DNA of 64,000 nucleotides from Candidatus Mycobacterium wuenschmannii (lineage in GTDB: Bacteria > Actinomycetota > Actinomycetes > Mycobacteriales > Mycobacteriaceae): assembly GCF_030252325.1 (NCBI RefSeq), contig NZ_CP126981.1:248001-312000 (forward strand). Direction: 5' to 3'. Position 1 is the stretch's first letter, and every line of letters begins with the position of its first letter. Positions 18,073 to 26,520 of the stretch are shown piece after piece. The position numbers were made by a program, and so were the translations under genes. The notes under the pieces were generated by a model. It ran no database searches and was not told the DNA's origin. It worked only from the letters and a program-made list of their open reading frames with translations.

Positions 18073-19335
18073 TCAGGTCCCGATGAGTTCGACCGAGGCC
18101 CAGAGCGCGAGGACGGCGGCGGCCAAAGCGGTGGGGGTTGCCAGTGCGCCGATTGCGGTGAACTCGCCGACCGTGGTGTGGTGGCCGTGCTGGCGCAGGA
18201 CGCGTCGCCACAGCATGGTCGCCAGCGACCCGGTGTAGGTGAGGTTGGGCCCGATGTTGACCCCGATCAGGACGGCCAGGACGACGGCGGGCCCGGCGGC
18301 AGCGACCAACGGAATCAGCATCAGCACGGCGGGCAGATTGTTGACCACGTTGGCCGCGATCGCCGCAACGACGGCGATCGCGAGTAGCTCTGCCAGCCCG
18401 CCGGGATGCGGAAGCCAGGCGCGCAAGTGCTCACCGAGCCCGTTATCGATCAGTGCGCGAACCACCACACCCAGTGCGAGCACGAAGAGCAGAAACGGGA
18501 TGTCGACGGCGCGCGCGATCGTTGCGATGCGGGCTTTCCGGGACACCAGTGAGCGCACCGACAACGCCAGTGCCCCCGCTGCGGCGGCCCACGCGGGACT
18601 GAGGCCTGCCGCTTCGGTGACGACGAATCCGATCAACGTTGCCGCCACCGCGACCAGGGCCGCCACGGGGAGAGCCGGCGGGGCGGCCCGGTCGGATGAC
18701 GGAGCGACTTCGGGTGTGGTCAGATCTACCGAAAAGAATCGCCGTATGACAAGGAACTCCGCGAATATCGCTGCCAGCCAAGGTAATCCCATCAGGCCCG
18801 CGAAGTGTACGAAGCTCAGGCCACTGGCCTGGAGTGCGAGCAGGTTGGTGAGATTGGAGACCGGCAAGAGCAGAGAGGCGCTGTTGGAGAGGTGACCGCA
18901 TGCGTAAAGATGCGGGCGGGCATTGACTTTCAGCCGTGCAGCGGTGGCCGATACCACTGGCGTCAGCAGCATGACGGTCGCATCGAGGCTGAAGACCACC
19001 GTGACCACCGAGGCGACTGCAAACACTGCGACAAGCAATCGCCGCGAGTTACCACCCGAGGCACGGGCCATCCACACGCCGCACCATTCGAACAAACCCT
19101 CCACGGCGCAGAGCTGTGACAACACCAGCACGGCGGCCAGAAACCCGACGACCGGTGCCAGCTGGGCGATTTCGTTGCGTGCGTCGGTCGGCGAGACCGC
19201 GTCGACTCCGACCACAATGACTGCCGCCGGAACCGCGACCACGGCTTCAGGCCATCCGAACGGGCGAACTATCGCCGAGACCAACACCACCAGAAGCAGT
19301 GCAGCAGAAATCGACTCTGCGACAAACGCATTCAC
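18073..19335 (-). CDS. ArsB/NhaD-type ion or organic anion transporter
   Basis: 420 residues with about 11-12 membrane segments. The internal repeat of the ion-transporter superfamily is visible as SLDATVMLLTPVV in the first half and NVVNNLPAVLMLIPL in the second, each next to a re-entrant segment (NSASLLLPVSNLTN; GVNIGPNLTYTGSLATMLW). This is the arrangement of ArsB arsenite pumps and related citrate or Na+/H+ carriers. There is no arsR or arsC gene nearby, so arsenite is only one option. ATG start at 19335. Confidence 0.88.
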   Translation of the reverse strand: MNAFVAESISAALLLVVLVSAIVRPFGWPEAVVAVPAAVIVVGVDAVSPTDARNEIAQLAPVVGFLAAVLVLSQLCAVEGLFEWCGVWMARASGGNSRRLLVAVFAVASVVTVVFSLDATVMLLTPVVSATAARLKVNARPHLYACGHLSNSASLLLPVSNLTNLLALQASGLSFVHFAGLMGLPWLAAIFAEFLVIRRFFSVDLTTPEVAPSSDRAAPPALPVAALVAVAATLIGFVVTEAAGLSPAWAAAAGALALSVRSLVSRKARIATIARAVDIPFLLFVLALGVVVRALIDNGLGEHLRAWLPHPGGLAELLAIAVVAAIAANVVNNLPAVLMLIPLVAAAGPAVVLAVLIGVNIGPNLTYTGSLATMLWRRVLRQHGHHTTVGEFTAIGALATPTALAAAVLALWASVELIGT

Positions 19336-19421
19336 ATGGCTTCACCTTCTCCGGGTCTGGTGATAGCCGAGCGCCGATCAGGCACGATCGCCAGATACAA
19401 CGATGGGCAGATACTTGCGGT

Positions 19422-19658
19422 CTATGGCCCCACCAGTCCCGCGAAGAAACCGGGCCCGCCTAAACCGCCGATCGGTCCCGCGGCCATGCCCAGCAGCAGG
19501 ATGCCCAGCACAGCCGCGGCGGCCACCCACGGCCAGACCCGCACCGGGTCGCGTAGCGCCTCGCGGCGCTGCGTCTCGGCGGGTGGGTAGGAGCGGGTGT
19601 TCTTGCCGGCCCAGTAGCAGCCGGCGCCCACAGCGGCAATCACGAGTGCTATCAACAT
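19422..19658 (-). CDS. Small two-span membrane protein of unknown function
   Basis: 78 residues from ATG 19658 with GAGGAGC upstream. Segment 1 is LIALVIAAVGAGCYWAG, then a charged loop (NTRSYPPAETQRREALRDPVR), then WPWVAAAAVLGILLLGMAAG and a glycine-rich tail. It is downstream of the proline-rich membrane protein gene on the same strand (30 bp), probably one transcript divergent from the two-component system. No family recognised. Confidence 0.7.
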   Translation of the reverse strand: MLIALVIAAVGAGCYWAGKNTRSYPPAETQRREALRDPVRVWPWVAAAAVLGILLLGMAAGPIGGLGGPGFFAGLVGP

Positions 19659-19688
19659 GATTGAGCTCCTCGAGAGGCGAGTGGTGCG

Positions 19689-20210
19689 TCAGCTCGGCGG
19701 CCCGGGTGGCGGAGGTGGGCCCCAAGGTCCCGGGGGTGGTGGTGCGCCCGGCCCCCAGCCGGGTGGAGGCGGTGGAGGTCCCGCGAACGGCGGTGGGGGA
19801 GGCGGGCCCCAACCCGGCGGCGGCGGAAGCGGTGCTCCCCAGGACCCTGGGGGTGGTGGTGCGCCCGGTCCCCATCTCGACGGAGGCTGAGGCGGTGCTC
19901 CCCAGGGTCCCGGAGGCGGCGGCGCCTGATCGATGTGGGCGGGCGGCATCGCGCGCACTGGGTCATTCCAGGGCTCGCCGGCAGGTGCAAAGGCGTTGAA
20001 CATCGAGGCTGTCAGTCCGGCGCCGAGCAGCAGTCCCGCGACCCCCGCGCCGATCGGCAGCGCCAGAGGATGCCGGTCTGATGAGCGGCGAAGTGACTGC
20101 CAGCGGCGGCGCGGCAGCGTCGAGACCGTCTCGGGGACCTGATCGTCTGCCTGCACCGGCCTCTCGGCCTGGCTGGCGGCGCTGGTATCGGGTTGTTCGT
20201 CTTCAGTCAT
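19689..20210 (-). CDS. Single-pass membrane protein with long proline-rich C-terminus
   Basis: 173 residues. Acidic N-terminus (about 1-35), a basic stretch (RRRWQSLRRSSDR), one membrane helix (LALPIGAGVAGLLLGAGLTA, residues about 50-69) and a C-terminal half made of repeats related to PPPPGPWGAPP and PPPPGWGPP. The N-in topology predicted from the basic stretch would put the proline-rich tail outside the membrane. The neighbouring sensor kinase, divergently encoded, carries a similar proline-rich segment in its outer loop, so the two could meet there. Function unknown. Confidence 0.75.
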   Translation of the reverse strand: MTEDEQPDTSAASQAERPVQADDQVPETVSTLPRRRWQSLRRSSDRHPLALPIGAGVAGLLLGAGLTASMFNAFAPAGEPWNDPVRAMPPAHIDQAPPPPGPWGAPPQPPSRWGPGAPPPPGSWGAPLPPPPGWGPPPPPPFAGPPPPPPGWGPGAPPPPGPWGPPPPPGPPS

Positions 20211-20264
20211 TGCCCCGTCTCTTTCGCGGTCGGTGGTCGATACCGGGAAAGCTAGGCAGCGAAC

Positions 20265-20320
20265 TTGAAGCGGACCTGAAGAAACTGCGCCCGCGACTGT
20301 TTCTTCAGGCTGGTTTCAGC
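20265..20320. promoter_or_regulatory. Probable response-regulator binding region
   Basis: In the divergent gap (20211-20342), an 11-bp perfect inverted repeat lies at 20275-20309: CCTGAAGAAAC, 13-bp spacer, GTTTCTTCAGG. Each arm also has a partial direct copy about 11 bp away (CTTGAAG before CCTGAAG; TTTCTTCAG before GTTTCAG), the spacing seen in OmpR-family sites. It starts about 33 bp upstream of the regulator start, so autoregulation and control of the divergent membrane-protein genes are both likely. Confidence 0.6.
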
Positions 20321-20342
20321 ATGGTCGCGCTAAGAATGGACC

Positions 20343-21071
20343 ATGCCCGATGACGCCCCCGCTGTACCGCGCAGCCAACGTTCCGCTGCACCTTTCAGTG
20401 CCGGTTCGCCGAGGGTGTTGGTCGTGGAAGATTCCGAGACGATCCGCGAGATGGTCGCCGAGGCGTTGACCGAGGTCGGGTATCACACCGATGTGCGCTC
20501 CGACGGGCACCGGCTGGAGAGCGTTCTCGACGGTGTCCGACCGGACTTAGTGGTTCTCGATGTGATGCTGCCCGGTCGCGACGGTTTCGCACTCACCGAA
20601 GTCATTCGCGCCTGGGGCGATGCGGGCATCGTGATGATCACCGCCCGCGACGGGCTGCCTGACCGGCTGCGCGGACTCGACGGGGGTGCCGACGACTACG
20701 TCGTGAAGCCCTTCGAATTGGCGGAATTGGTCTCGCGGGTCGGAGCGGTACTGCGTCGCCGCGGGCGCCTGCCACAGGTCGTGCAATTCGGCGACCTGAC
20801 GCTCGACGCCGCGGCAGGAGTCGTCGCGCGCGACGGATACCGGCTCGATGTGACCGCGACGGAGTTGCGGCTATTGACCTTCCTCGTCGAACAGCGGGGC
20901 CGCATCGTCAGTGCGACTCAGATCCTCAGTGCCGTATGGGGATACGACGCCTACGACACCAACCTCGTCCAGGTGCACATCAGCAGCCTGAGACGAAAAC
21001 TCGAAGCCCATGGACCGCGCATCCTGTTGACCGTCCGCGGTCTCGGTTACCGGCTGCAACCACCGACATGA
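20343..21071 (+). CDS. OmpR-family response regulator
   Basis: 242 residues. Receiver domain at about 20-135 with the phospho-acceptor Asp in PDLVVLDVMLPGRDGF, the Thr switch in IVMITARD and Lys in DDYVVKPFELAEL. C-terminal winged-helix DNA-binding domain ends in VRGLGYRLQPPT, and SLRRKLEAHG is its recognition-helix region. The gene overlaps the sensor kinase by 4 bp (ATGA), so they are a cognate pair. The partner operator is probably the dyad at 20275-20309. Which named mycobacterial system it corresponds to is uncertain; TrcRS-type systems look similar. Confidence 0.95.
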   Translation: MPDDAPAVPRSQRSAAPFSAGSPRVLVVEDSETIREMVAEALTEVGYHTDVRSDGHRLESVLDGVRPDLVVLDVMLPGRDGFALTEVIRAWGDAGIVMITARDGLPDRLRGLDGGADDYVVKPFELAELVSRVGAVLRRRGRLPQVVQFGDLTLDAAAGVVARDGYRLDVTATELRLLTFLVEQRGRIVSATQILSAVWGYDAYDTNLVQVHISSLRRKLEAHGPRILLTVRGLGYRLQPPT

Positions 21072-22582
21072 CCACATCCATCCCGGCCGACATCACCACC
21101 GCAACCCCGTCGCTACAGCGGCGGGTAACGATCACTGCCGTCGGGCTGCTGGCCGTTCTGCTGCTGATTCTGGGTGTCGTCATCGATGTGAGCTTGAACG
21201 TGCAGGCTCGACGCAGCCTGCACGACCGGCTGATGGCGGTCACCTCCCGTGCCGATGTGCTCGTCGCCGCACACACCCCGCCAAGTCAGATTGCGGCAGA
21301 ACTCAACGGCGGCGGCATTCGAGCGCGCCTGATCACGGCCGACGGCACCGCTTTCGGCGACCGAACCATCAGCCCCGACACCGCCCCCGGACCCGCGACT
21401 CCGCTTGCGCCACCCCCGCCGCCTCCACCTCCGCACCGCGGGCCATTCGGATGGGACCCGCCACCACCGCCTCCACCACCCCACGGCCCGCCACCGCCGC
21501 CACCGGATTCCACTGCGGTCGCCATGATCCATCCCCTGCCGGATGGGGGGCGCGTCATCTTGGTCGCCGACACCACGCAAACCACCCAGGTCACTCATCA
21601 GTTGCGGCAGGTGATGATTGGTGCCGGCGCAGTCACATTGGCGATCGCCACGATCCTGCTGATGGCCGCCAGCAGGGTGGCGCTGCGCCCGCTGGAGCGG
21701 TTGACCGCATTGGCCTCCGCCATCACTACCGGCGATCGCGGGCGGCGGCTCCGACCTGATCGGCGCGATACGGAACTCGGTCGAGCCGCGACAGCGTTCG
21801 ACGGCATGCTCGACGAACTCGAGAATTCCGAACGCCGCGCGCAGAACGCAGCCGAGATCGCTCAGCAGGCCGAGACCGCGACCCGTCGTTTTCTGGTCGA
21901 CGCGGCCCACGAGCTGCGCACCCCCATAGCCGGAATCCAGGTTGCCGCAGAGCAACTCGTCAACAGTGCAGGCCAACATGATGCCGATCCGATCGCGCGT
22001 GGCCAGTATCGGCGTGCTTCCCTGCTGCTGTCTGATGCGCGACGCGCAGGACGACTTGTCGCCGACATGCTCGACCTCGGCCGCATTGACGCCGGCCTGC
22101 CCTTACACACACAAGACATCGACCTGGCAGCCGTCGTCGATGCCGAATACGAGCGCGCGGCCATGCTGTCGAGCCAACTGACAATTTCCCGCAGCGGGGC
22201 ATCAACCATCACCGTGCAGGCCGACCCGACCCGCGTGGCGCAAATCCTGTCCAACCTGTTCGACAATGCACGGCGGCATACGCCGCCCGGTGGACGCATC
22301 ACCATCGACTTAGAGGCAAGCAGCACAATCCCTTTCGCGGTCGTGACGATCACTGATTCCGGCCACGGCGTACCGGAGGGCGAGCGCGATCGCATCTTTC
22401 AGCGGCTAGTGCGCCTCGACGACGCCCGTGCCCGCGACCACGGGGGCGCAGGCCTGGGATTGCCTATCGCGCGGGCCTTGGCCCGAGCCCACGGCGGCGA
22501 TCTTTGCTGTATACCGCACCAGGGCGGCGCCCGGTTTCAGCTCACACTGCCCGTAAAGGCCAGTGCGGTGACTGTCGAATAG
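21068..22582 (+). CDS. Sensor histidine kinase with proline-rich extracytoplasmic loop
   Basis: 504 residues. First membrane helix about 20-42 (VGLLAVLLLILGVVIDVSL). The outer domain, about 43-175, includes a long proline-rich stretch (PPPPPPPPHRGPFGWDPP and a repeat of it). Second helix VMIGAGAVTLAIATILLMAA is followed by HAMP and the H-box RFLVDAAHELRTPIAGIQ, the N-box ILSNLFDNARRHTP, then DSGHGVPEGERDRIF and GGAGLGLPIARA. All catalytic elements look intact. Overlaps the regulator gene. The proline-rich loop is unusual for a sensor and is echoed by the divergently encoded membrane protein. Confidence 0.95.
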   Translation: MTTSIPADITTATPSLQRRVTITAVGLLAVLLLILGVVIDVSLNVQARRSLHDRLMAVTSRADVLVAAHTPPSQIAAELNGGGIRARLITADGTAFGDRTISPDTAPGPATPLAPPPPPPPPHRGPFGWDPPPPPPPPHGPPPPPPDSTAVAMIHPLPDGGRVILVADTTQTTQVTHQLRQVMIGAGAVTLAIATILLMAASRVALRPLERLTALASAITTGDRGRRLRPDRRDTELGRAATAFDGMLDELENSERRAQNAAEIAQQAETATRRFLVDAAHELRTPIAGIQVAAEQLVNSAGQHDADPIARGQYRRASLLLSDARRAGRLVADMLDLGRIDAGLPLHTQDIDLAAVVDAEYERAAMLSSQLTISRSGASTITVQADPTRVAQILSNLFDNARRHTPPGGRITIDLEASSTIPFAVVTITDSGHGVPEGERDRIFQRLVRLDDARARDHGGAGLGLPIARALARAHGGDLCCIPHQGGARFQLTLPVKASAVTVE

Positions 22583-22596
22583 GGGCCGAGCGCGAA

Positions 22597-22869
22597 TTAT
22601 CGATCCGTCCATGGTGCGCGGCGAAAGCGCCGAAGATCGCTGGGTTTCGGTGAGCTGTGGCTACCAACTGAGCGCTGAATGCCCGAATCCCGGCCCGTCG
22701 TGTCGAGGTTCTTCTTACGCGTGGCCTCCAGTTGCAGAGCCGATTTCGGCCGCGGAAGCTCGACGCCCATCCACGCAGGCAGGTACCGCACGACCAACGT
22801 CATGACCAGGGCGCTGAACGCCGCCGCTGCGGCGATGATCGCCACTGTCCAGCCGATCAGGCTGAGCAT
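22597..22869 (-). CDS. Possible small single-span membrane protein
   Basis: If started at ATG 22869 the product is 90 residues with one convincing membrane helix (LIGWTVAIIAAAAAFSALVMTLVVRYLPAW) followed by a basic, low-complexity tail. The frame stays open upstream to 22962. No strong ribosome site precedes either start. It is convergent with the kinase gene. The membrane helix argues for a real gene; the tail does not. Confidence 0.4.
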   Translation of the reverse strand: MLSLIGWTVAIIAAAAAFSALVMTLVVRYLPAWMGVELPRPKSALQLEATRKKNLDTTGRDSGIQRSVGSHSSPKPSDLRRFRRAPWTDR

Positions 22870-22962
22870 TGGGTGGAACCGCCGCATTCTGTCGCGAAAG
22901 CACCTGTGGCGCTGCGCGTTTGAGCCCGAAGGAACTTGTCGCCACCCTGCCCTGAACGCCAC

Positions 22963-23198
22963 ACAACGCTGGCCTTGGTGATCAGGTCTGCTTGCACCCT
23001 CGTCACATCGTCAGGGTAATGAGTCCGCGCGGAGCGGCGCGGGCCGGCACAAAACCTTAACGCTTTGCATACGCGAAGACGGTGGGTAGCGCACCGTGTG
23101 GGCCAGCGTTGCGACCCGTGAGTATCAACTACTTGCTATTGCCCGGGCGGGGTTATACGGTCGACGTACCGTGCCCGATCGGACACCAAGGAGCGACC
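22963..23198. promoter_or_regulatory. Promoter region of the first Rieske operon, with shared 16-bp element
   Basis: The gap holds GAGTATCAACTACTTG at 23120-23135, about 64 bp before the Rieske start. This is the exact reverse complement of 28385-28400, which precedes the ferredoxin operon. It has AGTA and TACT arms around a 5-bp centre. The most likely binder is the TetR protein at 27759. Otherwise the stretch has no gene that I can support. Confidence 0.7.
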
Positions 23199-24473
23199 GT
23201 GGCTCGATTCCCCAAGCCTCCGGAAGGCAGTTGGACGGAGCACTACCCCGAGCTGGGCACCGGGCCCGTCTCCTACGAGGACTCCATCAGCCCGGAGATC
23301 CACGAGCTGGAGCGCGAGGCGATCTTCAAACGCGCGTGGCTCAATGTCGGCCGGGTGGAACAGCTTCCCCGCAAGGGCAGCTACATCACGCGGGAACTGA
23401 AAGTCGTCAACACCTCGATAATTCTGGTGCGCAACGGTTCTGGTGAGATCAATGCGTTTCACAATGTTTGTCGGCACCGCGGCAACAAGCTGGTGTGGAA
23501 CGACATGCCGCTGGAAGAGACGCGCGGGGTGTGCCGCCAGTTCACCTGTAAGTATCACGCCTGGCGCTACGACCTGGACGGCAACCTCATCTTCGTCCAG
23601 CAGGAAGGGGAGTTCTTCGACCTCGACAAGAGCCGCTACGGCCTGGTGCCGGTGCACTGCGACGTCTGGGAGGGCTTCATCTTCGTCAACTTCGCGAAGG
23701 TTCCGGAGCAGTCGTTGCGAGAGTTCCTGGGGCCCATGGTCACCGGGCTCGAGGGTTACCCATTCGACAAGATGACGTCGCGCTGGAGCTATCGCTCCGA
23801 GGTCAAGGCGAACTGGAAGCTCTACATGGACGCGTTCCAGGAGTTCTATCACGCGCCGGTACTGCACGCGAACCAGTCGCCGACCGCATATTCGAAAGCG
23901 GCCGCGGAGGCGGGATTCGAGGCACCGCACTATCGACTCGACGGACCGCACCGGCTGGTCAGCACCTCGGGCGTGCGGGCATGGGAGATGGCTGCCGAGA
24001 TGCGCAAGCCGATCGAAGACATTTGTCAGAGTGGGCTTTTCGGGCCCTGGGACAAGCCCGACGTGGGGCCGATGCCCGAGGGTCTGAACCCGGCGAAATG
24101 CGATCCGTGGGGCCTGGACTCGTTCCAGCTGTTCCCCAACTTTGTGATTCTGTTTTGGGGTCAGGGCTGGTATCTGACCTATCACTATTGGCCAACGTCG
24201 TTCAACAGCCACGTTTTTGAGGGCACTCTGTACTTCCCGGCGCCGCGTACCCCTCGCGAGCGTGTTGCCCAGGAACTCGCCGCGGTGTCGTTCAAGGAGT
24301 ACGGATTGCAGGACGCGAACACGCTCGAGGCCACCCAGGCGATGATCCAGTCGCGCGTGATCGACACGTTTGTGCTCAACGACCAGGAGATCCTGCTGCG
24401 CCACCTGCACAAGGAGACGGCGGCGTGGATCGACGAGTACCTCAGGACCTCGACGGCGGGGGTGCCATCGTGA
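23199..24473 (+). CDS. Rieske non-haem iron oxygenase, alpha subunit (copy 1)
   Basis: 424 residues from GTG 23199, preceded by AAGGAG. Rieske cluster ligands are Cys91, His93, Cys117 and His120 (CRHRGNK...CKYH); 23 residues separate His93 and Cys117 rather than the usual 15-17, and the extra loop contains Cys112. The catalytic iron site is DAFQEFYHAPVLH, giving His218, His223 and bridging Asp211. Such oxygenases hydroxylate or dealkylate aromatic and other substrates using electrons from a ferredoxin. No beta subunit is present; instead a 106-residue companion gene follows with overlapping stop and start. It is closely similar to copy 2 at 29501. Confidence 0.95.
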   Translation: MARFPKPPEGSWTEHYPELGTGPVSYEDSISPEIHELEREAIFKRAWLNVGRVEQLPRKGSYITRELKVVNTSIILVRNGSGEINAFHNVCRHRGNKLVWNDMPLEETRGVCRQFTCKYHAWRYDLDGNLIFVQQEGEFFDLDKSRYGLVPVHCDVWEGFIFVNFAKVPEQSLREFLGPMVTGLEGYPFDKMTSRWSYRSEVKANWKLYMDAFQEFYHAPVLHANQSPTAYSKAAAEAGFEAPHYRLDGPHRLVSTSGVRAWEMAAEMRKPIEDICQSGLFGPWDKPDVGPMPEGLNPAKCDPWGLDSFQLFPNFVILFWGQGWYLTYHYWPTSFNSHVFEGTLYFPAPRTPRERVAQELAAVSFKEYGLQDANTLEATQAMIQSRVIDTFVLNDQEILLRHLHKETAAWIDEYLRTSTAGVPS

Positions 24474-24793
24474 TGCTGCCCCCCGAATTCACCGACCTCG
24501 AAACGTTTTCCGAGTGGTGTCTGCCGAGTGAATCCGAGCGCTATGCCAAACGCCTGGCCAGTTCGATGGTCGAGATGAAGGCGTTCTACGACGCCGTCAC
24601 CGCGCGCGCCGAAGAGGCCTTGGCGTACTGCGACAAGTTCGCGCTCGACGACCTGCCCGATGACGTGCAGAACCTGATGCATCTGCTGTATTCGATGATC
24701 ATGGTGTCGTTCCCGGTCGAGTGCTGGAAGCAGCCACGCGTTCCCGACTCGGGTGCCTCGACCCTGGACTGCGTCTCCGAGCCCGTTCCGTGA
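24473..24793 (+). CDS. Small companion protein of Rieske oxygenase (copy 1)
   Basis: 106 residues, helical and acidic. It shares a run with the copy at 30763: YCDKF.LDDLPDDV followed by an L-M-H-x2-YS-x-IMV pattern and a C-terminal EP.P, with roughly half of all positions identical. I recognise no known family; it is not a standard beta subunit (no NTF2-like fold signature) and has no ferredoxin cysteines. Its ATG overlaps the oxygenase stop, and the same oxygenase-companion order occurs twice in the window, so a structural or assembly role for the oxygenase is a fair inference. Confidence 0.85.
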   Translation: MLPPEFTDLETFSEWCLPSESERYAKRLASSMVEMKAFYDAVTARAEEALAYCDKFALDDLPDDVQNLMHLLYSMIMVSFPVECWKQPRVPDSGASTLDCVSEPVP

Positions 24794-26043
24794 CCACCCA
24801 GACCGTGCTGCGGGCCGCGCGTTGGGCCGACGTCGAAGCTGGGGTGATTCGCTCGCCGGCGGTCATCGTTGTCGACGGCGAACGCATCACCGCGATCAAT
24901 CCCGAAGCGGCGCTGCCGGATTCGGCGACGATCGTCGACCTCGGCGACGTGACGTTGCTGCCGGGTCTGATGGACATGGAACTCAACCTGCTCATCGGTG
25001 GTCCCGGCGGGCCGGAGGGCCTGCCGTCGCCGATGCACGGCGTGCAGGACGACCCCGCCTACCGGACGCTGCGCGGCGCGGTCAACGCGCGCACCACGCT
25101 GGAGGCCGGTTTCACAGCGGTCCGCAATCTCGGGCTGATGGTCAAGACAGGCGGCTATCTGCTCGACGTCGCGCTGCAGCGCGCGATCGAGCAGGGCTGG
25201 CACGTCGGGCCGCGCATATATCCGGCCGGTCACGCGGTCACGCCGTACGGCGGGCATCTGGACCCGACGGTCTTCCAGCGACTTGCACCCGGGGTGATGC
25301 CACTCTCGGTCGCCGAGGGTATCGCCAACGGCGTGCCCGATGTCATTGCGTGCGTGCGCTATCAGATTCGGCACGGCGCCAAGCTGATCAAGGTGTCGGC
25401 GTCCGGGGGAGTGATGTCGCACAGCACCGCGCCCGGGGCGCAGCAATACTCCGACGCCGAGTTTGCCGCGATTGCCGACGAGGCGCACCGGGCCGGGGTC
25501 CGGGTCGCGGCGCACGCCGTTGGCGACAGTGCGATCCAGGCCTGCATCCGCGCGGGAATCGATTGCATCGAACACGGTTTCCTGGCCAGCGATGAGACCA
25601 TCCAGATGATGGTCGACCACGGGACCTTCCTGGTGTCGACCACCTATCTGACCGAAGCGATGGCCGTCGACCGGATCGCGCCCGAACTGCGTAAGAAGGC
25701 GCTCGAAGTCTTTCCGCGGGCAAAAGCCATGTTGCCCAAGGCCATTGCGGCCGGCGTGCGAATCGCGTGCGGCACCGACGCACCGGCCATCCCGCACGGC
25801 CAGAATGCGAAGGAACTCGGCGCCCTGGTGGCGCGGGGAATGACTCCGGCGCAGGCAATTCGGGCGGCCACCATCGTCGCGGCCGAACTCATCGAGGCCG
25901 ACGATCAGTTGGGCCGGCTGGCGCCCGGATACCTCGCCGACATCATCGCCGTTCCCGGCGATCCGTTCGCCGACATCGCCGCCACCCTCGACGTCCGCTT
26001 CGTGATGAAGAATGGGCAGATCTACACGGCGCCCGCTGCGTAG
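24790..26043 (+). CDS. Amidohydrolase-superfamily protein with altered metal site
   Basis: 417 residues from GTG 24790, overlapping the companion gene by 4 bp. The fold is that of imidazolonepropionase or prolidase-like amidohydrolases: beta-sandwich start, LLPGLMDM, KLIKVSASGGVMS with the carboxylatable Lys201, His242 (AHAVGD), His262 (IEHGF) and Asp330 (CGTDAP), closing with LGRLAPGYLADIIAV. The normal HxH metal motif after LMDM reads E-L-N (Glu64, Asn66). The enzyme may use one metal or have a changed chemistry. A role in hydrolysing an amide, ester or lactone of the oxygenase substrate is inferred from the operon. Confidence 0.9.
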   Translation: MTTQTVLRAARWADVEAGVIRSPAVIVVDGERITAINPEAALPDSATIVDLGDVTLLPGLMDMELNLLIGGPGGPEGLPSPMHGVQDDPAYRTLRGAVNARTTLEAGFTAVRNLGLMVKTGGYLLDVALQRAIEQGWHVGPRIYPAGHAVTPYGGHLDPTVFQRLAPGVMPLSVAEGIANGVPDVIACVRYQIRHGAKLIKVSASGGVMSHSTAPGAQQYSDAEFAAIADEAHRAGVRVAAHAVGDSAIQACIRAGIDCIEHGFLASDETIQMMVDHGTFLVSTTYLTEAMAVDRIAPELRKKALEVFPRAKAMLPKAIAAGVRIACGTDAPAIPHGQNAKELGALVARGMTPAQAIRAATIVAAELIEADDQLGRLAPGYLADIIAVPGDPFADIAATLDVRFVMKNGQIYTAPAA

Positions 26044-26060
26044 TGGCCGTGGAGGCAAGC

Positions 26061-26513
26061 ATGGAACTCACCGACAACATCCTCTGGTTACTCAAGCAGG
26101 CCTTCTACTACTCGCTGACCACCATCAACGACGCGATGAAAGTCCACGGCGTGAGCACCGCGCAGATCGGTGTGCTGCGCCAGTTGGCCAACGAACCGGG
26201 GCTATCCGGTGCGGAGTTGGCCCGGCGGCTGTTGATCAGTCCGCAGGGCGTGCAGCTCGCACTGACGGCGTTGGAACGCCGCGGCCTGGTTGAACGCAAA
26301 AAGGACCCGCAGCACGCCCGCATCCTGCAGGCCTTCCTCACCGGTGAGGGGCGCGACGTCGCGGAGACGGTGGTCAATGACGCGATCGACGCGCACCAGG
26401 AGGTGTTCGGTGTGCTGACCGCCAAGGAGCAGGAAACGTTGCGCGACTTGCTCGGTCGTGTCGTGGAGAAGGGCACCGGGCACGAGTTGTTCAACGATCA
26501 CGTCGACGGCTGA
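26061..26513 (+). CDS. MarR family regulator
   Basis: 150 residues from ATG 26061, chosen because GGAGG lies 6 bases upstream; an in-frame GTG at 26043 is possible. The winged helix is visible as STAQIGVLRQLANEPGLSGAELARRLLISPQGVQLALTAL followed by the wing ERRGLVERKKDPQHARI. MarR proteins usually repress catabolic genes and are released by phenolic or acidic ligands. It is the last gene of the first Rieske operon and converges on the AveC-like gene. Confidence 0.9.
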   Translation: MELTDNILWLLKQAFYYSLTTINDAMKVHGVSTAQIGVLRQLANEPGLSGAELARRLLISPQGVQLALTALERRGLVERKKDPQHARILQAFLTGEGRDVAETVVNDAIDAHQEVFGVLTAKEQETLRDLLGRVVEKGTGHELFNDHVDG

Positions 26514-26520
26514 CGTCTCG

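Noticed and set aside
19689..20210. CRISPR-like or VNTR reading of the G-rich repeats
   Set aside because: The repeats are in-frame proline-rich codons of irregular length with no spacers; they encode a polypeptide tail and are not an array.
24473..24793. Companion protein as a Rieske beta subunit
   Set aside because: At 106 residues it is shorter than the usual 160-190, and none of the NTF2-like beta-subunit motifs is visible.
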